Source: Merluccius polli
Taxonomy: Eukaryota > Chordata > Actinopteri > Gadiformes > Merlucciidae
Direction of reading: 5' to 3'
Assembly (NCBI GenBank): GCA_030340625.1
Contig: JAOPHQ010000568.1
Span: 396,001-460,000 of the forward strand
Length of the DNA: 64,000 nt
Below the pieces are notes generated by a model that searched no databases, was not told the DNA's origin, and saw only the letters and a program-made list of their open reading frames with translations. A program made the position numbers and the translations under genes. Below are positions 1-10,644 of the stretch, one piece after another; position 1 is the first letter of the stretch, and each line of letters starts with the position of its first letter.

Positions 1-2262
1 GAACCGGATAGACCCATCCTTCTTGCCCACAAGAACAATGGGGCTACACCAGGCACTGTTGGACTCTTCTATTACCCCCATCTCCACCATAGCTTTCAAT
101 TCTGCCTGAACCACTTTTCTCTTGTGCTCAGGTAACCGATAGGGCCGTGAACGCACCGTCACACCCGGGTGGGTCTCAACCCGGTGTTGAATAAGGCTTG
201 TGCGTCCCGGCCGGGGGGAGAATACATCCGCATAACGTTGCTGCAACCTGTCTATGTCTGCTCTCTGGGACGGTGAGAGCTGTTCCCCACAAAGGAGCGA
301 GGCAGGATTGGTCGATTTTGGTACCTCCGGCCCCAACTCATCTCTTTCTGCAATTGCCGTCACCAGAGAAACAGGCTCCGCCTCTCTCCACGCTTTAAGG
401 AGGTTGAGGTGATAAATTTGTGTCGCCCCTCCCCTGTCCGAACGCACAATCTCATAGTCAACGTCACCCACTCGCCGTGTGACCACAAAGGGTCCTTGCC
501 ACTTGGCGAGTAATTTGGAGGTAGCCGAAGGGAGCAATACAAGCACTTTATCTCCCTGTGAAAATTGTCTTAGCCTAGCTCCTCTATTGTACAGCCGCTG
601 CTGCCGTTCCTGGGCCTGTAGCAAATTCTCACGTGATAACTGTCCTAGTGTGTGGAGTTTTGCTCTCAGGTCCAGGACGTATTGCACCTCGTTCTTACTC
701 GGGCTCGGACCCTCCTCCCAGCTTTCCTTAACCAGGTCCAAAACCCCACGTGGTGTCCTACCAAACAGTAGTTCAAAGGGAGAAAATCCCGTGGAGGCCT
801 GGGGTACCTCGCGCACTGCAAACAACAGAGGGTCTATCCACCTATCCCAATTACGACTATCCTCGTGCACAAACTTACGGATCATGGACTTCAAAGTCTT
901 ATTCAGGCGCTCCACGAGGCTGTCCGTTTGGGGGTGATATACACTGGTTCGAATTGACTTGATGCCCAATAATCCGTATAGTTCTCCCAGTGTCCGTGAC
1001 ATAAATTGTGTGCCTTGATCAGTCAGGATCTCTTTCGGGATCCCGACTCGGGAGATAACTTGAAACAGTGCCTGCGCCACACTCTTTGCAGAGATGGTGC
1101 GCAGCGGTACTGCCTCCGGATATCGCGTTGCGTAATCCACGAGAACTAACACAAAGCGATATCCGCGTGCGCTCCGGTAAAATGGCCCGATGAGGTCCAT
1201 CCCGATGCGCTCGAACGGCACCTCCATTAGAGGTAATGGCCGCAGCGGCGCTCTCGGGATGGCCGGCTGGTTAACCAGCTGGCATTCGGGACAAGACGCG
1301 CACCAGCGGCGCACGTCTGCCCAAATGCCTGGCCAATAGAATCGGGCCATTACCCGGTTCAGTGTCTTCTCACACCCCATATGTCCAGCCATTGGGTTAT
1401 AATGAGCCGCCTGGAACACTATTTCCCGGCGGCTCTTTGGTACCACCAACTGTGTAGTTATTTCCTCTGTCTGAGTGTCACGACTCACTCTGTATAGTCT
1501 GTCCCTACGCAATGAAAAATGTGGATACGTTAACGCTGCGTCAGGGCGCACCATGTGACCATCAATTCTTATCACTTGGTCAAAGGCAAAGCGTAGAGTA
1601 TCGTCACGAGACTGCTCGAGTGGAAAATCTTCCATGGAGTCGAACACGGGAACCCGCGGAGCCTCCTGTGAAGGCTCCGCCGGCTCCCCCTCCCCGTCTG
1701 CAGTGTCGGACGACCTCGCGTCACCGCTGAGCACAGCGCACGTATCCCCTGTCCCTGTCGGCCGTGAACGCACCCCCGCACACTGTCCCACTAACCTATC
1801 AAACCCTGGCCAATCAGTACCCAGAATCAGGGGATGCGTCAGGCGGGAGCTAACCGCTGCCTTTACACTATGCTTTTCCCCCTTAAACTGAATTTCCACC
1901 AGTACTACAGGGTATGTGTGAATATCCCCATGCACACACCTAATATCCACACCTCCCGCCCCGGGTCGAATCAGGTTCTGATGAACTATGGACTGCATGC
2001 AGCCTGAGTCCACCATCGCCTGATGTGTACCCCCCTGAATCCTTACCGGAACGCTGTACGTCCCCCTGGACCGGGGGAGGGTGCTGGAGGGCCGACAACC
2101 CGGATCACCTGGCCCACCTCCATGAGGGGGCACTCCCCTCGGAAGTGTCCGAGCTGCCCACACCTCCAGCACTCCTGCCCTGCCGCCTGAGGAGCCCTCT
2201 GTGGGTCGAAAGCCGCGCCTGTAGCGGCTGAACCCTGGGGAGGGAAAGAAAGAGACGGGGGA
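1..2262 (-). CDS. pol: Pol polyprotein of the Gmr1-like element (protease-integrase-RT), partial
   Basis: I read this frame codon by codon from 2262 to position 1 and found no stop; it opens after a stop at 2263-2265 and its first ATG is at 2014-2016. It is in the -1 frame relative to gag and overlaps it by about 220 bases, which suggests -1 frameshift expression, although I saw no canonical slippery heptamer. Domains in order: aspartic protease with D-S-G at 2002-2010 and a later LILGTDWPG; an integrase HHCC zinc domain at about 1270-1400; the integrase core with catalytic D at 1195-1197, D at 1018-1020 and E at 910-912 (DX35E); a GPF-type C-terminal module around 500; then the RT N-terminus, ending in SPIVLVGKKDGS at the edge. 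It is truncated only by the window boundary. Confidence 0.92.
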
Positions 2263-3101
2263 TTAGTGCGGGGGAGAGGGGAGGGCCGATTATTGTTATA
2301 GAATGAGCGGGGTCTGGGGGATGGTCGAGTGGGTGTCCAGTGCGGGGGCCCCGACGTGGGACCTCTGCGGGGTGCCGCCGTGGGCCCTCCCGGAGGGACC
2401 GGCCGGCCCTCCTGAGCCCGGCCCCGGAAGAGGACGGCCAGATGGTCCTCCGCCAGGGTGATGGCCCCGGCTAGGTCCGCCGGGCGGTGGCACATCACCC
2501 AGTCCGAGGTGGCGGCTGGGAGCCCCTCCACGAACTGCTCCAGGACGATCTTCTCCACTATCCTCCCCTCGCCGGCGGACCCCCCTGGTTGCAGCCACCT
2601 GGTCGCCGCGTCCTTTAACTGCTGGGCGAAGATGAACGGCCGCTCGGCGGGCCCCAGCTTGCCCCCCCGGAACCGGCGTCGGTGGTCCTCGGCTGACAGC
2701 CCCAGCCTGTCGAGTACCGCCCTCTTCACCTCCCCGTACTGTCCTCGGGAGACGGCGGGCAGCCCCAGCGCCGCCGTCTGTGCATCCCCTGACAGCAGGG
2801 GAAGCAGCCGCACGGCCCACTCCTCCACCGGCCAGCCGCATGCTGCCGCCGTGGCCTCAAACATGTCGAGGAATGACTGCGGGTCATCGTGGGCCGCCAT
2901 CTTCTGCACCGTCATGCCGGTGAACGAGGGGGCCGGTGCCGCTGCCCGCCTCACCATTGTCTCCAGCAGCTGGGTCTGCCTCTCCGCCTGGCCCTGGAGG
3001 GCCGCCAGCTGCTGACGGCTCAGGACCGCCTGGTCCCGGTTCATCGCCGCCACCTCCGCCAGCATCTGGGCCAGCGTGTTCATGGGCTGCTGCGCTTCCA
3101 T
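2043..3101 (-). CDS. gag: Gag polyprotein of the Gmr1-like element, SCAN-like capsid region and zinc knuckle
   Basis: This is a complete 352-residue frame starting with ATG, 7 bases downstream of the primer-binding site. Residues 1-50 are rich in Q, A and L and look like a coiled coil. Residues about 138-226 match the layout of a SCAN domain, with an RRRFR start, a WLQP turn, the IVLEQFVEGLP core and a final LAEDHL helix. Residues 230-310 are a proline- and arginine-rich linker. Residues 311-324 form a CX2CX4HX4C zinc knuckle (C311, C314, H319, C324) for RNA binding. The role is structural: assembly of the virus-like particle and RNA packaging. It overlaps the pol frame, which lies in the -1 frame. 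The SCAN resemblance fits published work deriving vertebrate SCAN domains from Gmr1-like Gag. Confidence 0.92.
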   Translation of the reverse strand: MEAQQPMNTLAQMLAEVAAMNRDQAVLSRQQLAALQGQAERQTQLLETMVRRAAAPAPSFTGMTVQKMAAHDDPQSFLDMFEATAAACGWPVEEWAVRLLPLLSGDAQTAALGLPAVSRGQYGEVKRAVLDRLGLSAEDHRRRFRGGKLGPAERPFIFAQQLKDAATRWLQPGGSAGEGRIVEKIVLEQFVEGLPAATSDWVMCHRPADLAGAITLAEDHLAVLFRGRAQEGRPVPPGGPTAAPRRGPTSGPPHWTPTRPSPRPRSFYNNNRPSPLPRTNPPSLSFPPQGSAATGAAFDPQRAPQAAGQECWRCGQLGHFRGECPLMEVGQVIRVVGPPAPSPGPGGRTAFR

Positions 3102-3108
3102 CCTACCT

Positions 3109-3126
3109 GTCCCTGTTCAGGTGCCA
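3109..3126 (-). other. Primer-binding site, tRNA-Lys type
   Basis: The minus strand reads TGGCACCTGAACAGGGAC, which differs at two positions from the primer-binding site complementary to the 3' end of tRNA-Lys3. It sits directly inside the LTR and just upstream of gag, the expected place for minus-strand DNA priming. Confidence 0.75.
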
Positions 3127-3127
3127 G

Positions 3128-3419
3128 TGTGACAAGGTAGATGCCACGGGGTTCAGAAGGTAGGGAATCACACAGTCAGTCTCCGTGATAATAGGTTTTA
3201 ATTGCATATACAATTGTCTCGCACACTGTCGTCGCCCAGCTCTGGCTCCAGTCGCCGACCCGTGTGCTCGGGTCTCCACCCTCCCGGGTCCAGCCGGGAC
3301 TGTGTTTATAAAGGGAGAGAGTGATTAGCCCAATGGAACCCAGGTGTGCCAATCACTCTCACCTGGCGCGGCTCTCACGAGCCCTCTCCACAGCTCCCCC
3401 TTGCGGCTGATGCACCACA
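3128..3419 (-). repeat. 5' LTR of the Gmr1-like element
   Basis: On the minus strand the LTR begins TGTGGTGCATCAG and ends CCTTGTCACA, about 292 bp with TG...CA ends. It contains a TATA-like TTTATAAA at about 3305-3313 and an ATTAAA polyadenylation-type signal at 3197-3202. The inner end is one base from the primer-binding site. The outer end is uncertain by about 10 bases because a C-rich run follows it. The 3' LTR partner is outside the window, so LTR divergence cannot be measured here. Confidence 0.8.
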
Positions 3420-3430
3420 CCCCCCCACAA

Positions 3431-6400
3431 GGACATTTCGTGGATTCCTGCCCGCTTACGGGAAAAGGGGGGGTTCATCAACGTCCAGGGGCGCGTTGGT
3501 GAACCAGACTATTTGCTCCGCCACCTCTCCGTCTCGGATCCTTGTCCAGGGTCACCTTTTCGGTTCTCAGTCACCTATTCCACTGTCTGTTTTTATTGAT
3601 TCGGGGGCGGATGAGAACCTTATTGACTCTGTGTTTTGTTCGAAGGCTCAGTTACCTCTGGAGCAACTACCTGTGCCAAGAGAGGTGCTCGCGTTGGATG
3701 GCCGGCTACTGGCTCGCGTAACTCACCGCACCCTCCCCGTTCACCTTCAACTATCCGGTAATCATCACGAGCGTGTTTCTCTATATGTCATACCTTCTCC
3801 TACGTCTCCCATTGTACTCGGTCTTCCGTGGCTTAGACTTCACAATCCGCACATTGATTGGGCTACCTCCTCCATCGCTAGCTGGAGTGTTTTTTGTCAC
3901 TCCCATTGTCTTCGTTCTGCTATGCCTCCTGGCAAACTTCCTTCTGCATCACTATCGGCTAGTCCTATCGACCTCACTAATGTTCCTACTGTGTATCACG
4001 ATCTCCAGGAGGTCTTTAGTAAAGATAGGGCCCTTTCTTTACCTCCTCACCGTCTGTACGATTGCGCTATCAACCTTCTGTCCGATGCTTCTTTACCGTC
4101 AAGTAAACTCTATAATCTATCACGACCGGATGGCCATGGAGGCCTACATCTCCGAGTCTTTGGCCAACGGCCTTATTCGTACCTCTTCTTCCCCGGTGGG
4201 TTCGGGGTTTTTCTTCGTTGAGAAGAAGGATAAGTCCCTGCATCCTTGTGTGGATTATAGAGGCATAAATGACATTACAGTAAAGAATAAGTATCCCCTT
4301 CCTCTGCTAGACTCTGCGTTTACACCACTTCATCAGGCCACTCTGTTCTCCAAACTGGATCTCCGAAACGCTTATCATTTAGTTCATATTCGGGAGGGGG
4401 ACGAGTGGAAGACTGCATTCAACACTCCTCTCGGTCACTTCGAGTATCTGGTTATGCCCTTTGGGCTCACTAACGCACCGGCTATTTTCCAAGCACTCAT
4501 TAATGACGTCCTCCGGGACATGTTACGTCGTTTTTTATTCGTTTACCTGGATGATATCCTTATTTTCTCTAGGAACCAAGCCGGACACGAGCAGCATGTA
4601 AGGCTGGTTCTCCAACGCCTTCTCGAGAACAGGTTGTTCGTTAAGGCTGAGAAGTGCGCGTTTCACACCAAGTCTGTCAGTTTTCTGGGGTTCGTTGTTA
4701 GGGAGGGTCAACTACAAGCGGATCCTGAGAAGGTGCGTGCGGTCGCTGAATGGCCTGTTCCGTCCTCTCGGAAGCAGCTCCAACATTTTTTGGGGTTCGC
4801 TAACTTTTACAGACGTTTTATTAGAAACTATAGCCGAGTTGCGGCCCCACTATCTAAGTTAACCTCTACCAAGGTTGTTTTCAGTTGGTCGTATGCGGCA
4901 GACTCCGCGTTTACGCGTCTAAAGACATTGTTTTCGTCCGCTCCGGTCCTCAACCATCCGGATCCGTCTGTCCAGTTTGTCGTGGAGGTGGATGCATCTA
5001 ACACTGGGGTGGGAGCTGTACTCTCTCAACGCTCTGCACAGGACAGTAAACTTCACCCGTGCTTGTTTTTCTCTCGCCGTCTGAGTCCTGCCGAGGAGAA
5101 CTATGACGTGGGCAACCTGGAGTTGTAAGCGGTAGTTTTAGCTCTCCAGGAATGGAGACATTGGTTGGACGGAGCCGAGCATCCGTTTTTAGTGTGGACC
5201 GACCATCGAAACCTGGCTTACCTCCAGACCGCGCATCGTCTTAACTCCCGTCAAGCACGTTGGTCCCTCTTCCTGCGGAGATTTCGTTTTACCCTCGCCT
5301 ACCGTCCGGGTTCCAAGAACGGAAAGGCTGACGCTCTCTCCCGTCAGTTTGATTCCCCTCGGGCACAGTCGGTGGAGAGGAACATTCTCTCCCCTGCCTG
5401 TGTCGTCGGGGCCGACCGGTGGGAGATTGAGCAGGAGGTCCAAGATGCCCAGCAGGATCAACCCATCCCCGAGGGCTGCCCTCCTGGTCGGCTGTTCGTC
5501 CCACCTGCAACCCGCACGGCAGTTCTTCAGTGGGGGCACGAGTCCAGAGTTGCTTGCCATCCGGGGTCTCACCGCACTCAATCCCTCCTACGCCAACGGT
5601 TCTGGTGGCCTTCGATGACCGCAGACGTGAAGGAGTTCGTGGCGGCCTGCTCCATCTGTGCTCGCGGCAAATCTTCCCATCGCGCACCGGCGGGTCTCTT
5701 GCGTCCCCTGCCGGTTCCTCACAGACCCTGGTCTCATATCGCGGTGGACTTCGTCAAGGGCTCCCACCATCTGAAGGCAATACGGTCATTCTAACTATTG
5801 TTGATCGTTTTTCGAAGACGGTACATTTTGTCCCTCTACCCAAGTTGCCTTCTGCCCTAGAGACTGCAGACCTGCTGGTTCAACACGTGTTTCGACTCCA
5901 CGGCATCCCCCAGGACATTGTTTCCGACCGCGGACCGAAGTTCTCATCCCGTGTGTGGAAGGCGTTCTGTCTGGGGTTGGGGGCATCGGTCAGTCTTTCA
6001 TCCGGCTACCACCCTCAAACCAACGGCCAGACCGAACGCGCCAACCAGGATCTGGGGTCGGCGCTACGGTGCGTCGCGTCTGAGCATCCCGTCTCCTGGG
6101 CCACCCACCTTCCTTGAGTGGAGTACGCCAGGAACTCGTTGGTCTGCTCGTCCACCGGTATGTCTCCCTTCTCTGTTGCCATGGGCTTTCAGCCCCCATT
6201 GTTTCCCGTACAGGAGACGGAGGTGGCGGTTCCCTCCGTTCAAGAACATCTTCGGCGCATCCGCCGGGTCTGGCTGGACACCAGGGAGGTGCTGGGTCGT
6301 ACTGCGGTGAGGAACCGGCAGGTAGCTGATCGTCACCGTACCCAAGCCCCCGACTACCAGGTGGGACAGAGCGTTTGGCTCTCGTCCCGCGACCTGCCTC

Positions 6401-6807
6401 TTCGGACAGAAAGTAATAAACTCACCCCCCAAGTACATCGGTCCATACGTCATTGCTGGTATCATTAACCCATGTGCTATCAAGCTAAAGTTGCCTCCTG
6501 CTCTCAATATACACCCGGTGTTTCATGTTTCTCTGTTAAAGCCGGTATCGGTCAGTGCTCTCAACCCTCCGGCCGAGCCCTCGCCACCCCCCCGGCTCGT
6601 CGATGACCACCCGGTCTACTCTGTCCGGGAGCTGCTGGACGTACGGAGGCGGGGTAGGGGGTTTCAGTACCTCGTCGATTGGGAGGGGTACAGGCCGGAG
6701 GAGCGGTCTTGGGTCTCCCGGTCTATGATTTTGGACCCTACTCTGATCCGGGACTTTCATAGACGTTATCCGGACAAGCCGGGTTGGCCACCAGGAGGCG
6801 TCCGTTG
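3431..6807 (+). pseudogene. pol: gag-pol pseudogene of the chromovirus
   Basis: The knuckle remnant (GHFVDSCP) at 3431 is followed by a frame change in the G run near 3470, then protease with D-S-G at 3598-3606. Another frame change near 4120 precedes RT, which has Y-L-D-D at 4544-4555. RNase H is cut by TAA at 5126-5128. The integrase has an HHCC domain at about 5555-5665, a frame change near 5757, D at 5926-5928 and E at 6034-6036 (DX35E), and a TGA at 6115-6117. A C run near 6427 shifts the frame again before the chromodomain at about 6619-6770. With two stops and four frame changes it cannot make Pol. The catalytic residues visible around these breaks are still the expected ones, so decay is moderate. 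Confidence 0.9.
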
Positions 6808-6819
6808 AGGGGGGGGTAC

Positions 6820-7249
6820 TGTCGTGGTTTACTCATGTTTGCACACGGGGAGTTTTGTGTTTGTGTTTTTTCCCCGTGCTGTGTGTTGCTCTTGGTTTGC
6901 TCTGTCTTCTTCCGCAGGCATTGGTTGTGGGCAGGTGCGGGGCGTGGCTAGTGGAGCTGGCAATTACGAGACACACCTGATTATCATTTGGACTCCCTTA
7001 TTAGGCCGGCTCGAACATCACTTCAGCGCCAGAGTATTCCGTCACACACGGTACCAGTGTCTCGCCGTTGCTCAACTAGTAGCTTCCGTCTAGTGAGTTC
7101 ATTTTGCGTGTTTTTGGTACGTTGGATTCTTACCTTTTTGTTACCCTCTTCCTTCCGTTTGGAGGCTTAGAAATAAATCTTGTTCTACCTACCCGGCCTT
7201 TGTCTTCCGCTTATTGGGATCCAAGCAACTTTATGGCTAAACCCTAACA
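6820..7249 (+). repeat. 3' LTR of the chromovirus, with polypurine tract
   Basis: A G-rich polypurine tract (GAGGGGGGGG) at about 6807-6816 directly follows the chromodomain stop. The LTR starts TGTCGTGGTT at 6820 and probably ends AACCCTAACA at 7249, about 430 bp. An AATAAA polyadenylation signal lies at about 7171. The partner 5' LTR should lie to the left of this window if the element was split by the Gmr1-like insertion. Confidence 0.7.
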
Positions 7250-8027
7250 CTCTCTTTGATAAACAAGGAAGCTGCTCGTGCGCAGACTGACCAATTAAAA
7301 GCTCACAGAAAAGGCTATCGACCAATGACGGTAGCTCTACAGTCAGACCGTATGCAGGTAACTCCCCCTACTCACTGCCACTCAAAGCAAAGCAAACAGA
7401 ACTGAGTAGGGGGGACTAACGCAATGGAAATTCCGATGTTGCATGTTTGCAAAATCCCGGACGATTTCGAAAATCCGGCCGGAAATCTTTTTAGGTCTCA
7501 AAAAGGAGGACAAATACGAGTCCGGCTTGATGCTGTGCCGGACACCGGACAGGGCATTGAAAAACCGGACAGTCCGGCCTAAAGCCGGACAAATGGCCAC
7601 CCTACCTGTACTCCTGACACCTGGAGTGATCGCAAACGTTCCACCCCCCTGCTTCTCAAAATAAAATGACCCTTTTTATATGGTTCTCTATTTTTTTTTA
7701 ATAAAATGAAAATAAATACATATATTAATGAAAAGTGTCCTATAAACACATATGTTTTATAACAAATAATATTAATGTGGCCATTCCCCCTCAGGGGTGC
7801 CACATTTACATGGAAATATAACAAATTAATAAGATGCAAATTAATAAGATGAATTAAACGCTATGAAGATTATAGCGTCAAGAATTTGCTTACCAGGTGT
7901 GGCATGTCAATGAACCGTGGATACTACCAAAAGTTGCGATAAACATCACAATCTTATGATATATTTTAATTCACCATTTTCACATGGTGGCCATTTTCCA
8001 GTCCTCCTCTCGTTTAACGTTAAAACC
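7250..8027. other. Non-coding stretch with a CCGGA-rich segment
   Basis: No gene is visible. Between about 7440 and 7600 there are many CCGGA/TCCGG motifs; read on the minus strand from about 7608 the sequence starts CAGGTAGGGTGGCCATTTG, which resembles a hAT-type terminus, but no partner end was found. From 7660 to 8000 the sequence is AT-rich and featureless. Confidence 0.4.
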
Positions 8028-8268
8028 GGTTCGGGGCTAATCAGACCATAGCTATTTAGCCAGACTAACGTTAGGTAGCTGGCTTAGCTAGCTCTATGCT
8101 AACGTCTGCCTAAATTGCTTGGGCCCGATGTCCCTCGATTTAATGAACTATATAGGCGGACGTTAGCATATAGCTAGCTAGCTAAGCCAGCTACCTAGTC
8201 TGGCTAAATAGCGGCTATTAGCCGGTAAAAATCAAGCCATAGCTATTTAGCTTGATCAGCCCCGAACC
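8028..8268. mobile_element. Small foldback (inverted-repeat) element
   Basis: The left end GGTTCGGGGCTAATCA is the inverse of the right end TGATC-AGCCCCGAACC with minor differences. The arms continue inward through TAGCTAGC-rich sequence and GGACGTTAGCAT motifs, leaving a short loop near 8115-8150. It would fold into one long hairpin. No target-site duplication was recognised and it codes for nothing. Confidence 0.7.
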
Positions 8269-8290
8269 GATTGTTCTCTCGTTAAAACCA

Positions 8291-8802
8291 TCAACTTTAT
8301 ATGTAAATGGACGACATGACAGCTCCCCAAAAGTGAAGCCAAAACATATCGATCAACCCTGGTGGCTGGTTCCAGTATAGGTCATAAGCCCTGCCCCCTC
8401 TATGTTAGCGGATGGGACATGGGCCAAACTTAAACATCAAAGTAGATGTTAAATACATTTTTCCCAAAGATGGTTTCTGTCATTTAAGGTAGTTCTTATT
8501 ATGCTGATGTATGTTCAAGTGTTCATGTTTCTGATACGTTTGGTTTTAATTAGTTATTTGATGCATTAAAAACGGGGTGAGACGCCATGATTGACAGCTA
8601 TGATAACGATTGAGCTGGGCGGGTGTATGGGCGGGACCTCGATACCGCGGCTCCACCGCCCGATCATTACTGCGCAGACTCTGGTCCCAAATGACGTCAC
8701 CAGTGCAAGATGGCAGCGGCCATATCCGGGATATTTTGGCTTCATTTTTGTACAGTGGGAGGAAGCAGAATCGCGTCGTCCATTTATATATACAGTCTAT
8801 GG
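8291..8802 (-). mobile_element. MITE with 9-bp target duplication
   Basis: The 9-bp TTAAAACCA at 8282-8290 is repeated at 8803-8811. The inner ends are inverted: ATGTAAATGGACGAC near the left end and, read from the right end, CCATAGACTGTATATATAAA followed by TGGACGACG. The CATAGACTGTATATA end is a common fish repeat end as far as I recall. A 9-bp duplication would fit a Mutator-like origin, but that is inference. It is non-coding. Confidence 0.72.
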
Positions 8803-8811
8803 TTAAAACCA

Positions 8812-9883
8812 GTGGCGTAACTATCGACGGTGCAACCGGTGCACCGGGGCCCAGACGCCGGGGGGGGGGGGGTGCCCATGCAGGAAGAAAAAAAAAGGAC
8901 CGGGACCAAAGGCTCGGTTCGGGTCGCGCTTGACTTTTAAATAAACAATCCGCCCCCCCCCTAGCCTGCAAATATGGCCCAATGTCCCTCTGAATTATTA
9001 CTTTAAAAAGTAACAGCGGCAGTCAAACTGTGTTTCACACTATGATGGTTAAACTTGGTAATGAATCCGCAGTTCACATGCGTGCCAAACCGGGCTGGGG
9101 GGGATCTGTATGGATCAACTATGGTCCGTTACACCACTAATAGCAACTATTGTATAAAAAAAAGGGTGCCACGTAAGTCAAACTAGCTAGCTAACATTAC
9201 ATGGTGACATGAATCCTTCACCAACACACACAACATACAAAACTAAAGCTATGACAAAAGGATAAGAAATAACTTTACTTTAACCTTACACAGGTTAGAA
9301 ACAGGCTTATCATGACCAAACTGCCAGGCTTCACTTTCTCTCACCCTCCAAGTTTTAACAGCTAATCAAAAATGCTAACCAATTTACCATAATAAAATAG
9401 CCAAGCTAACTTGAACCTAACATTCTCAGCACAAGCTAACATTAACGTTACACTCACTGGTCCCCATTCAGCCCCCACTAGCATGACAGTTCGAGCTTCT
9501 CATCCCCAAATACAAATCCAGTGGAATTAAAAAAAGAATTTCAGCCAATGTCAATTCGAGTACAAAAACATTTACCTTTGGTTTCCTGCTGGTGGACATC
9601 GTGTGGCAGTTACCAGTCAGTTTTCCAAAAGGAATTTTCCATGAGGTGGCGCGCGAGATGTTGAAGTAACGATGTGATTGGTCAATGGTTTAACACATTT
9701 TGTGTGTGTCCAATCGTTGAGTTCAAACAACACATCATTTATAGAAAACAACACAATATGTGTCTGCTTGGTAATAACACAAAAATGGTGTCAACTAACA
9801 ACACATTTGTAAGAGTGCAGATATAGCGACCGCAAACTACAAATGTCCCCGTTTTTCATTTCAGAAATCTGGTCACCTTAGAG
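8812..9883. other. Non-coding stretch, possible hAT fragment at left
   Basis: The sequence begins AGTGGCGTAACTATCG with a following GGGGCCC and a G run at about 8861-8870, reminiscent of a hAT terminus, but no matching opposite end was found. The rest is AT-rich with repeated ACACA-type motifs near 9690-9810 and no supported gene. Confidence 0.35.
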
Positions 9884-10361
9884 CATGGTTTCTCGCCCCC
9901 TGGGGGGCGTTATAAACATTTTGGGGGGCGCTGGACGCGTGAGGGCTGGTATGGGGGCGCTCAGGCATGAATGGGGGCGCCACAATTTGGCTTGTACAAA
10001 GTTCATTTGAACTCTACATTTTAAACTTTCATGGTTTCCCAACTAAAAATAAAGCTGCTGTCTGAGACCAAGAACCCGAGTCTGCTGCTTCCACTGCTGG
10101 GTAAAAGGGAGTAAACCCCGACGTCGCCCCTGGAGATCTCCCCTCTGTTCCCTGATCACGATCGGACAAGCCGAGCAGGAACGGTCTCCATAGTAACGCC
10201 GAAAGAAATCCACCACAGCAGCAGCGAAACCCGGGAAACACAAACGCTACTTTTGACAGCTGTCACCTCATCTTCGCGGGCTAAAACTTAAATAACCAAT
10301 GAAAACGTACACAAGCACGATTATGTAACCACGTTTAATCACACACAACATTACAATCAAA

Positions 10362-10644
10362 TAGGGATGCACCGAATATTCGCCGAATTTTGCAAAAAAA
10401 GCCATATTCGGTATTCGGTGGAATGAGTGAAAAACAAGGCCGAATATATATATATTAAATATTAGCACCGCGTTTTAATGACGCAAGCAAACAACGTACA
10501 GTGACGCAGCGCGTTTTACTGACGCAATGAAAGAACGTGCAGTGACGCGGTAAACATAAACAAAGATGTCGGCAGTGTGGAGATATTTCAAAGTTACGGA
10601 GAACGAGAAAAGAATTGTGGTTTGCAGCCGAAATATAAAGTACA
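10362..10644 (+). mobile_element. 5' fragment of a ZBED-like hAT transposon
   Basis: It begins TAGGGATGCACCGAATATTC, a typical hAT terminus, followed by CGGTATTCGG-type subterminal inverted motifs. An ATG at 10565 opens a short frame beginning MSAVWRYFKVTENEKR, like the start of a BED-finger hAT transposase. The frame is soon lost where a palindromic MITE begins. No matching right end is present, so this is a truncated copy. Confidence 0.65.

Larger units (their letters stand above)
1..3419 (-). mobile_element. Gmr1-like Ty3/gypsy LTR retrotransposon, 5' part
   Basis: Read on the minus strand this is a 5' LTR, a primer-binding site, gag, and a pol frame that leaves the window at position 1. 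The domain order in pol is protease, integrase, then the start of reverse transcriptase. Ordinary Ty3/gypsy elements place integrase after RT and RNase H; the inverted order is the hallmark of the Gmr1 group of deuterostome Ty3/gypsy elements. Gag and the visible part of pol contain no premature stop, so the copy looks young. The rest of RT, RNase H and the 3' LTR should lie to the left of the window. The right boundary abuts the zinc knuckle of a second, decayed gypsy element. Confidence 0.9.
3431..7249 (+). mobile_element. Decayed Ty3/gypsy chromovirus, 5' end missing in window
   Basis: On the plus strand this has half of a Gag zinc knuckle, protease, RT, RNase H, integrase, chromodomain, a polypurine tract and a 3' LTR, the normal Ty3/gypsy order. 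The C-terminal chromodomain and protein flavour place it with vertebrate sushi-type chromoviruses. The 5' LTR and most of gag are absent from the window; the sequence starts in the middle of the zinc knuckle exactly where the Gmr1-like LTR stops, which suggests that the Gmr1 element split it. Confidence 0.88.

Noticed and set aside
479..937. 152-residue plus-strand frame
   Set aside because: It lies antisense to the open pol frame of the Gmr1-like element and has no domain of its own.
2458..3015. 185-residue plus-strand frame and a 181-residue alternative minus-strand frame
   Set aside because: Both are shadows of the GC-rich gag gene; gag has the zinc knuckle and SCAN-like pattern in the chosen frame.
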